From Cryptomeria japonica (Eukaryota; Streptophyta; Pinopsida; Cupressales; Cupressaceae), in assembly GCF_030272615.1 (NCBI RefSeq), contig NC_081413.1:716615867-716679866 (forward strand): DNA of 64,000 bases, given 5' to 3'. Under the pieces are notes generated by a model that did not search any database, had not been told where the DNA came from, and saw nothing but the letters and a program-made list of their open reading frames with translations. How positions within the stretch are numbered: the stretch's first letter is position 1; each line of letters begins with the position of its first letter. This document shows, piece by piece, positions 55,599 through 64,000 of the stretch. Both the position numbers and the translations under genes were made by a program.

Positions 55599-58286
55599 GA
55601 AAGTAAGCTATGGCATGAGCAGTTTGGTCACCTCAACTACCGCTATCTTCAGCAGCTCAGCACTAAAGACATGGTCACAGGTCTACCTCGAATCAGTTTT
55701 TCAGAGGGTGTATGTTTAGATTGTTCCATGGGCAAGCATCCCGAAGAGAAGTTTGATAAGGGGAAAGCTTGGAGAGCTTTGGAAGTTCTTCAACTTGTTC
55801 ACAGCGATGTATCAGGTCCATTTCCAACACCTTCATTTAGTAAGGCCCGCTATGTCCTCACTTTCATTGATGACTACTCTCGCTTCACTTGGGTCTACTT
55901 TCTCATTCATAAGAGTGAAGTATTTGATAGATTTCAGGACTTCAAGACTCGTGTGGAGAAGCAATCCGGGAAAGTGGTCAAGATTCTTCGTACAGATAAT
56001 GGAAGGGAATATGTGAACAAGAGACTTGAGGATTTTTGTACATTTGAGGGGATTGATCTTCAGCATTCTATCGCATACACTCCACAGCAGAACGGAGTTG
56101 CAGAACACAAGAATAGAACTCTCAAAGAAATGGCTAGCTGTATGATTCATGCACGTTCTCTTGATCCCGCCTTTTGGGCAGAGGCTATCAGTTGTGCCAC
56201 ACACATCCAGAATCGGGTTTGTCACAAAGCTTTGCAAGGTATTACTCCTTTTGAAGCTTGGGTTGGTAGGAAACCGATTGTGAGACATTTCAGAGTCTTT
56301 GGGTGTCCAGCATGGGCTCGCATACCTCCGCAAAAATGCAAGGCATTGGAACCTCAGAGTCGGCCTTGCATATTTGTTGGATATCTTGAGGATGTTAAGG
56401 CATATAGATTGATGGATCCGGAGACACATGAGGTGTTCATTGAGAGGAGTGTTCACTTTGAGGAAAGTTCTCCTAGCTTAGCCTCTCTACCTCCTCCACC
56501 TTCCTCCATTGTGGATAGTGATGCTAGTGATTCAGATGATGAGACTCCTTCAACTCCGACTCGCAGGGTTACACTTCCGTAGGGTCCACATGCCGTTGAG
56601 GAGCCTCGTTCTCCACCTCCATCTAGACCTCATTGGGCTCGACAGACACTTGAGTCTGCGGGTTCTCTTGTTGGGGATCCTTCAGATACACGGAGAACTC
56701 GATCACAGCATCAGGATCTACCACATGCATTCATTGCTACCGCTTCCGATCCACAGACATTTAGGGAAGCATCAGGGGTTCCTGAGTGGGACCAAGCTAT
56801 GGAGGAAGAGTATAGTTCCTTGATGAGGAACAACACATGGGATTTAGTCCATCTCCCTAAGGGGAGAAAGATGGTTTGATGTAAGTGGATCTATCGGACC
56901 AAGTTTGCAGCGGATGGTAGTGTGGATAAGTACAAGGCTCGACTTGTTGCGAAAGGTTTCTCTCAGGTTGCAGGTGTTGACTATACTGAGACCTTTGCGC
57001 CCGTAGCCAAGATGAACTCCATTCGCTTGACACTTGCTATTGCTGCAGCTCATGGTTGGGTTGTACATCAGATGGATGTGAAGAGTGCTTTTCTTCATGG
57101 TGATCTTGATGAGGAGATTTATATGGAGCAGCCATAGGGTTTCATCTAGGATACTTCTTTGGTTTGCAGACTAAGGAAATCTCTCTATGGTCTTAAGCAG
57201 GCCCCTAGGGCTTGGTATGCCAAGATGGATTCCTTTCTTCTCTCAGCAGGGTTCACCAGGTTTCATTCCGATCCGAATGTCTACATTTTGCGACAGGATG
57301 ACTCTCACTTGATACTTGTGCTCTATGTTGATGACTTGATCATTACAGGGAGTACTACATCCATCATTAGCAGGGTCAAATCTGCTTTGCATGACAGATT
57401 TGCTATGACTGACTTGGGTCTTTTGCACTACTTTCTCGGGATAGAGGTTTCACAGTCACCTTCCGGGATTACACTATCGCAGCCCAAGTATGCTCTTGAT
57501 CTACTTGCACGCTTTCATATGGCTGATTGTAAGCTTGCCCCAACTCCCTTTCTTTCAGGAGTCAAGCTTGAGGCTCAGTGTTCTTCTCCACCAGTTGATG
57601 CCACTTTGTATCGTCAGCTTGTGGGTAGTCTCATCTACTTGACCCATACACGCCCTGATATTTCATTTGTAGTTGGCATGGTTTCCCGCTTCATGCAGGA
57701 ACCACATGAGCTTCATTGGAAAACCGCCAAACGCATCCTTCATTACATCCAGGGTACACATCACTATGGGATTCACTATGCAGCAGGCACAGGACTTCGC
57801 CTGGTTGGTTACACAGACTCCGATTGGGCTGGCGATCTTGATGATCGTAAGTCTACTTCTGGTTACAGTTTTCACCTTGTTTCCGACCCCATTTGTTGGC
57901 AGAGCAAGAAGCAACATGCTATTGCTCTCTCTTCGACTGAGGCTGAGTATCGAGGCGCTGTTAATGCAGCGACTGAGACCATTTGGCTTTAGCAGATTCT
58001 CACAGAGTTTGGGTTCACCACTCCACGACCGACAATTCTACATTGCGACAATCAGAGTGCTATTGCAATCTCGAAGAACCTGGTCCAGCACCAGCGGAGC
58101 AAACACATCGAGATTCATATGCACTATATCCGAGAGCTCATTCAAGAGCAGGTCATTGATTTGCAGTATTGTCCTACAGCGGAGCAGGTTGCAGACATAT
58201 TCACCAAACCTTTCGCTGAGAGTAAGTTCCAGCAGTTGCGAGCTCTCTTGGGGGTGCAGGATGTGTCATTAGGGGTGGTTAGCTGA
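55599..58286 (+). pseudogene. Copia 2 integrase, reverse transcriptase and RNase H
   Basis: One reading phase from ESKLWHEQFGHLNYRYL (GAG-pre-integrase) to DVSLGVVS. The integrase core has Asp in LVHSDVSGPF, Asp in LRTDNGREY and Glu in QNGVAEHKNRT, so the DDE triad is intact. RT shows KARLVAKGFSQVAGVDYTET, SLYGLKQAPRAWY and the catalytic YVDD (about 57328). RNase H shows YTDSDWAGD and ALSSTEAEY. In-frame stops at about 56580 (TAG), 56877 (TGA), 57135 and 57147 (TAG) and 57990 (TAG) disable it. Confidence 0.93.
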
Positions 58287-58555
58287 CTTCTCCTTCCTCT
58301 CTTATGGGGGGGACTTTTTCCTCTTTGAGGTTTTGTCCTTCTTCTTTGAGAGTCTTTTGTACATTCATCTCTCTTTTGGTGGGGAGTTTTTTCCCACTGG
58401 GTTTTCTCCCTTTCTTCGTTTGTGAGAGATTGCATTGCATGGTTTTGCTTGCATTTGCATATTGTACATGGGTACCTATCATGGCCTAGTAGCTGGGACC
58501 CATCTTGCATTGTTGACTTGAGTCTTCATTCCCCTAAGTTGCACTTAAGGGGGGG

Positions 58556-58985
58556 TGTTGGTGTAAATAAATATTCATTATGGATATTATTACACTTTCT
58601 TAAGTTAACTTAGGATAATGCATATCTTCGTAGTTTGGATTTGAGACACTTAGGGAAGTGTGCACATAGGGATAGAGCTTGTAGGAGAAATTTTGTTGTT
58701 ACACTCCACATTCGGTGGGTCATCCACCTCTTGTGGAATATTATATTATTTCTCCTACCTACCCCTAGTATTGCTTACCTACCCTTGTTTCTTATTGAGC
58801 CACATGTCATGATTGTGTGCTCGTACATCCATATGGCCTTGCCTATATAAGAAGGCCTATATTCATTGTATTGACGAATCCAATTGATCATTTTCATATT
58901 GATGAGAATACAGTTTGTTCTTGTCATTCTTTTGTCTCTATTTTTATGCTTTTCATTGTGCCCTTGATCTTGGCAAAATCTCACA
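58556..58985 (+). repeat. 3' LTR of copia 2
   Basis: 430 bp, preceded by the polypurine tract AAGGGGGGG (58547-58555). About 97% identical to the 5' LTR by hand comparison. Confidence 0.92.
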
Positions 58986-59440
58986 TAGGGTTTTGTGTAA
59001 GTGTTGCAATTTCATAATTCTCTATTTTCAAGAGTTTAGAGTTAAGAGTTTTTTCAAGAGTCGCCTTGAGCCAAATAGAGAAGTCATACCTTGATCAATG
59101 TCTAGACATCACCAAAGCACTCAGAAGGCACAAAGGATGAAGATCGCAATTGCTTTGAGTCAATTCTGACAATTTGTTATTTTTTAGAAATTCTGCTTTT
59201 TTTTGCTTTTTTGCTTTTTGGCACTTTGGGCCCAATCTGAGAAGCAATTTTTTTGGCTTGCCTTTTTCTTTTTTTCTTTTTTGAAAGTAGACCTAGGGTT
59301 TGGTTCCTCACGTCATGTCATTAGTGCCCATGTCTTCAGAATCGAAAAATCATGTCTCTAAGTGTAAAAAGCTAGGGTTTGTTCCAGAAGATCAAAACAT
59401 GGTAGATTAAAACTTGTACATGTCAATGGAATAAAGGTTG
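58986..59440 (+). repeat. Continuation of LTR E2
   Basis: TAGGGTTTTGTGTAAG resumes the sequence cut at 53378. It carries T-rich stretches and no frame. It ends where LTR F (TGTTGATGTG) begins at 59441. Confidence 0.5.
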
Positions 59441-61250
59441 TGTTGATGTGTTTTTTATGCACATGCGAACACAAACTAAAATACCCCAAAGTATCTTATC
59501 CTCTCTTGAACAAAATCTCTCAAATGTTGAAGATTAGCTTAAGGATCACTTGAGAAGACTCCAAGGTTCATGAATTTAGGGTCACTACGTGTGGATAAGC
59601 TCATTGGTTTGATGTGATTATACTGGAATCACAAGGGGACTTACGTTTGAATTGCTTGAACACTTGGTTTGCTGGAACTTAGATCATTTGATGTTGCAAT
59701 ATGGTGATGCTCTTTGATCCTAAACTAGCTAGAGTTTGAAAAAATGGCAAAAGATGAAGGGTTGAGAGAGTTTATTCTAATCCTAAGAATGCAAGAAGAT
59801 GAGTGAATGACTAGATGGAATCCTATTGAGCGAGGTCTCACCATCAACTTGAACAATTTGACACAAGCTCAGTGCAATCTTCTAAGGATATTTCAAAGTT
59901 ATTTGAATCAATACCATCAAACATCGATCACCATTCAAGTTAATGCATAAGCAATGAATGTAGAATGATTCGAAGTTAAGCTCATATCATTCCAGTTGAC
60001 CACACAAGGCATGCTTACAATTACTAAGAGACTAGTGGTATGGACAAACGGATTCCACACGAATACATTCAACAAATTCCTCCACTCAATTTAATCAACA
60101 TGAAAGCAAATTGAGAAGCAAAGACCATGCGAGTTGTTGAAATAACAAATCAAATTCACCATAACTTCAATGAAATCAATTGTTCTTTACAACAAAGTTT
60201 GGCAACAATCTTTGCCTTCTCCTACTCTAACTTATATTCTAATTTGGCTATTCTTTTAAGCTATCTATTATTCTATTCTATTCACTATTAACTATTAGCT
60301 AACTGTTAACCTTTACAAATGGAGAGTTTGAGCTTTTATAGAGAGCTCATTTACAATAAATGGCCAGGATTGAATCTCCATCAATGGCCAAGATTTTACA
60401 ATGAAACCCTAATTAGGGTTTGTTACAACAAACTCTTCTTAGCCAATGAGAGAATTACATTCAGAGAGGGTGGACCAATAAATGTTGAGGGTAGTTACAT
60501 TGGAGTTTGTGCCTTTATATATGAGCTTGATTCATTGAACTTGGATGTGTTGATGTGGACCTCTTTGATTGGTGGAGGTAGTGACTGGGACGATGACTAG
60601 GATTCCACCTTTATCCTGCACTTCGTAGACTTGATTTGATTCATCATCATGAAGGGATATTTAGAGATATCTCTTGGTACTCAACATTATTCAGTTGCTC
60701 AATGTGATGATGATGATGAGAAGCGAACTTTGATTAACTCTTCTGAAACTAGCTGCTTCTTCAATCGTGCTCGATTGTAGGTCTTGTGATGACTCTGGTT
60801 GATCTTCCTTTATTTTCGACATACTTGATGAATGATGCAACTGGTTGAATGCAAATCTTCATTGTACTGACTTCAATTCATGGATTCTCGAAGGGATTTC
60901 AAGATTGCAAAACATCCTTCCATCATGTAGGTTACGCTTCCTTTATGTTCTTGTGCCTTGAGGTACTTGGATGATTTCTCCTTTGCACCCCTGCAATCTT
61001 TCCATGCCAATGTGATAGAATGAGAACCTTGAAGATATCTCGCTCTATTGCTTACAGATATTGAACTATTTAAAGTCTTTCAACCTAGTAGCATTTTGAG
61101 TCTTCTTCATGCAATTGAGGTGGTGAGAGGCTTTTAAACACTTTGAGATCTTCTCCTCCTTGATGTTCTTGTGTTTGCTGATGAAGCTTCTTGAAGAGGT
61201 TCTCCTTGTATTTTGCTTCATCTCCTGCAAAACAAACAAGCAAGTATCAA
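59441..61250 (-). repeat. LTR family F, copy 3, minus orientation
   Basis: The left edge TGTTGATGTG is the LTR end on the minus strand (CACATCAACA). The left 750 bases match 41980-42689 and, inverted, 49560-50355. The right part matches 50356-51198. The palindrome AAACCCTAATTAGGGTTT lies at about 60403-60420 and a minus-strand TATA box (CTCTATAAAAGCTC) at about 60333. The 93-codon plus frame at 60319-60600 crosses these elements and is not a gene. Confidence 0.65.
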
Positions 61251-61369
61251 ATACACTTGATAAATAGGTTTAATAAGAGCATATAAAGAGAATTCACCTT
61301 CCTGGAGGGACACTTGAAGTTGCTTTTCGCTCTTAGAGAGGAGCTCTTGAAGTTTACTCCACCCTTGAT

Positions 61370-62670
61370 GTTCATGAAGTTGTCCTTGTCTTATTCTTCT
61401 TCATTTTCTTGAACTTCGCTCATACCCTTCAAATTGTGAAGTTTGCTCATGTAGGTCAAATCATGAAGTTCACTCTTGCATGTTGAGTTTGTGAAATTGA
61501 ATATGAAATTCGCTCGTGCATGCTAATTCATGAAGTTGAGATTTGCTTGTGTAGGTTTGAAGATGAAGATTGCTCTAGATGGTGTGCACGTGAAACTTGT
61601 TTCAATCACCTTGCTTATTCATGAAATTCGCTCCAATCTTCTAAGTCATGAAGTTCACCTTTGTAGAAATTCGCTCCAAATCCTCAACTCTTGAAGTTCG
61701 CTCCAAGGTGGCAACTCATGAAGTTGTAAGATCCGCTCCAAGGTGGCAACTCATGAAGTTGTAAAATTTCGCTCCAAGATGGCAACTCATGAAGTTGTAA
61801 ATTTCGCTCTAAGGCGTGTGCACATGAAGCCTTATTTCCATTGTCTTGCTTGCTAAGCTTGCTTGTCTCTTCCAAACATGAAGTTCGCTCCAAATCTCTC
61901 AAACCTGAAGTTTGCTCCAAAAACCCAGCTTATGAAGCATGAAATTTGCTCCAAAATGCAAAGTCATGAAGTTCGCTCCAAACTTGCAACTCATGAAGTT
62001 CATGTTCGCTCCAAAATGTGAAGTCACGAAGTTCGCTCCAAAACATGAAGTTATGAAGTTCACTTGGCATTGAATCCATTCAAGGCGACCATCCTTCATT
62101 TCTCATTCAACTTCGCTCATGTAGGCTTGCTTGTATATGCTCATTGATGAAATTCCCTCCAAGGAGGCAAGTCATGAAGTTTGCTCGAAGAAGGCAACTC
62201 ATGAAGTTGGAAATTCGCTCTTGTTGCTCAACTCATGAAGTATGAATTTCGCCTCACTTGCTCAACTCATGAAGTATGAATTTCGCTCCACTTGCTCCAA
62301 GGCAGCAAGTCATGAAGTTCACTCCAAGGCAGCAAGTCATGAAGTTCGCTTGTGAATGCTTAAACATGAAGTAAGTGGTTCCTTCATCTCTTTATCTTTC
62401 CATTTTGCTCATGAAGCCTTGATGGTGAAATTTGCTCCAATACCCCAACTCATGAAGTTGGAATTTCGCTCCAAAAGGTGAACTCATGAAGTAAGTTTTC
62501 TCAAATCCTTCACTTCATTCTTTTATTGCCAACCTCATTCGTGAAAGCTTGAAAGTGAAATTCGCTCCAATCTCCTTCAAACATGAAGCTCGCTCCAAAT
62601 TCTTCAAACATGAAGTTTGCTCCAAATTCTTCAAACATGAAGTTCGCTTCAAAAGTGTAAGTCATGAAGT
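61370..62670. repeat. Array of about 25 CATGAAGTT...TTCGCTCC motifs
   Basis: The unit is built on AACTCATGAAGTT, a near-palindrome, followed after 0-12 bases by TTCGCTCC and often AAGGTGGC. It recurs every 20-60 bases with variable spacing. TTCGCTCC also opens the cores of the array at 43146-45253. The minus frames at 61920-61684 and 62099-61899 (repeated GANF, LPPWSG) are translations of the repeat. Confidence 0.85.
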
Positions 62671-62679
62671 TAAAACCTA

Positions 62680-63198
62680 GAGAAGACTTAGAGATGAGGC
62701 GGATTACAAATGAGCTTATCGATCATTTTATTAGACAATATTTCAATCCTTGGAATAATTCATTCAAATTCTCAAACTCATACTTACACCAATTCTCAAG
62801 CAAAAGACTCAAGGGAAAAATTTGCTCATCTATCACTCAACATGAAGTGTGGTTTTGAAGCTTGGAGACTAAGGTGATTTGACATCTTAAGATTGCTCTT
62901 ATGTATATCACCTTGGCTATCTTTTCTCCCTTACAAGATGAGACCTCTTGGAAACAACTTCGGCCAAGGGTAATTAAAGCAATTGGAGTTTACTTTCAAC
63001 CTTGAACTCTTGGATTGTCGCTACTAGCAACCTCTTAGACTCTTCAGCTGAGCTCTTGATTGATGGACATGACCTCTAAACTTTACTTACTTCACCTTTC
63101 ACACAAGGCTATTCACCTGACTCTTGGCCTCCTGATCTTCTATTCCCCTTCAAATGTAAAGGCTAATAGCTAAGGACCCTAACTCTACCTAGAAGGTA
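62680..63198. other. Unassigned DNA before a polypurine tract
   Basis: No frame, RNA gene or array is seen. Its position between the array and the polypurine tract at 63199 suggests the 3' non-coding part of a TGTTGTGACC element. Confidence 0.4.
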
Positions 63199-63213
63199 GA
63201 AAAAAGTGGGGGG
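63199..63213 (+). promoter_or_regulatory. Polypurine tract before LTR E3
   Basis: AGAAAAAAGTGGGGGG, then TCC and the LTR start TGTTGTGACC. It shows that this LTR is a 3' LTR in plus orientation. Confidence 0.65.
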
Positions 63214-63216
63214 TCC

Positions 63217-64000
63217 TGTTGTGACCGTTTCACACATTGCCCAATTGCTAATGGGGACCCCCTCTTTTCCTGCTTTCTGCTTGTTTAGGTTAGGGTTTTG
63301 GTAGCTTAGTGGACAATTTTGTGTTTCCTGTGCCCGAGTCTCGGAGTTTTGGTCATGCCTAGTGTCGTTTAGGGTTTTTGAAGTTATAGGATCAAGCACG
63401 TAAAATTGAGATTTTAAATGATCCTAGTTTTGTGTAAGTGTAGACCTTTTGAGCTTTAACGTGTTTTTGAACGTCCACGTCGGTGATTTTAAGTGCTGAG
63501 GTGTTTTTAGACCTTTTGGAGTTGTTTTCTTGCTCCTAGGAAGTTATTCAAATTGATTTCGCACTTTATCCCGATAAATTTCCTTGTGTTACGCTCTAAT
63601 TTTCGGTAAATTTGCCTAAGTCCAGTTGAGTTTTATTGAGTTTTGAAGTTTCTTAGTGGTTTTGAGTGGAAAAATCATCATTTTCCGGATGAAAATCCAT
63701 ATCCTAGTGGTTAAAACGTCAAAATTCCATACTAGAGATGCTTTTCCCCTCATATTTCTGACTACCCATGGTTTTCCCCACTCAAAATCCACACTGGACA
63801 TGGATTTCCCTTGAAATCCAGACTTGCCTCATTTTTCCACCACTGTGAATCCATACTAGGGTTGATTTTCCCCTAGATGCATTAAATTTTGACTAAGCAT
63901 TAGGATTTATCCTAACTACCCACGTTTTTCCACCAGGGAGTATGGATAGGATTGCGGATGACTTTATCTTGATTCCACACCTGGGTCGATTTTCCACTTG
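63217..64000 (+). repeat. LTR E3, truncated by window edge, with a fourth array
   Basis: TGTTGTGACCGTTTCACACA parallels 42690, then diverges after the AGGGTTTTGG sequence. From about 63660 to the end, motifs such as ATCCATACTAGGGTTGATTT and TTTTCCCC/TTTTCCAC recur. They resemble the array at 51199-53150 read on the other strand. Confidence 0.6.

Larger units (their letters stand above)
53379..58985 (+). mobile_element. Ty1/copia element 2, nearly complete
   Basis: LTRs of 431 and 430 bp (TGTTGG...CTCACA) flank gag, integrase, RT and RNase H in copia order. They differ at about a dozen positions. The flanks AAGGG (53374-53378) and TAGGG (58986-58990) are a target duplication with one mismatch. 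Zinc knuckle and protease are missing. It splits the E2 LTR. Confidence 0.92.

Noticed and set aside
60319-60600. 93-codon plus frame starting MESLSFYREL
   Set aside because: It spans the TATA box and telobox palindrome of LTR F, and the homologous copy at 50.4 kb does not preserve it.
61684-62099. Minus frames with repeated GANF and LPPWSG segments, resembling a repeat protein
   Set aside because: They are direct translations of the CATGAAGTT/TTCGCTCC array, with no start context and no extension beyond it.
42690-63217. One giant element with LTRs at 42690 and 63217
   Set aside because: The two LTRs match only over the first ~130 bp and carry different arrays, so they are family members rather than a pair; further LTR starts and edges lie between.

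Overview
The window looks like intergenic DNA from a large, repeat-rich vascular plant genome. A gymnosperm (conifer-like) is my best guess, inferred from the LTR families, the plant mobile domain (PMD) genes and the near absence of host genes; the sequence does not prove it. About 36% of the window is AT-rich filler. Almost everything recognisable is a retrotransposon or a piece of one. I found no complete host gene, only one short candidate exon (36635-36762).

Layout, left to right. (1) 1-21.5 kb is a nest. The oldest layer is a plus-strand Ty3/gypsy element ('D') of which I see the polypurine tract and 3' LTR (20328-21506) and an antisense PMD gene (exon 1 at 19977-19903, exon 2 at 6272-5977). 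A complete 12.76-kb Tat-type gypsy element ('B', minus strand, 7087-19849, target duplication ATCAC, tRNA-Trp primer site) sits inside the intron of that PMD gene. A relative of B ('A', 3981-5976) has broken PMD exon 2, and a Ty1/copia element (1-3980) abuts A on its left. Element B itself carries a second antisense, intron-containing PMD gene beside its 3' LTR. (2) 21.5-30 kb holds AT-rich DNA, an 800-bp solo LTR (23031-23830) and a 4.3-kb element (25150-29464) with two LTRs, gag and protease but no polymerase. Its LTRs contain tRNA-like modules. (3) 30.05-35.99 kb is a full-length L1-type LINE on the minus strand with a 13-14 bp target duplication. (4) 36-42 kb holds the candidate host exon and decayed gypsy and LINE fragments. 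(5) 42.7-64 kb is the least familiar part. It has LTR-like sequences starting TGTTGTGACC (42690, 53313, 63217), long arrays of short palindromic motifs at regular spacing, and a ~1,070-codon reading frame of unknown function (46111-49325). It also has related promoter-like LTR segments in both orientations and a copia element of 5.6 kb (53379-58985).

How the parts work together. The intact-looking elements show the usual retrotransposon order: LTR, primer site, gag/pol, polypurine tract, LTR. Every polyprotein is disabled by stops or frameshifts, so none looks autonomous now. The two features most worth following are the antisense spliced PMD genes near the 3' LTR in two different gypsy elements, and the 14-copy palindrome array at 43.1-45.3 kb, whose spacings fall into two classes (165-167 and 176-177 bp) one helical turn apart.
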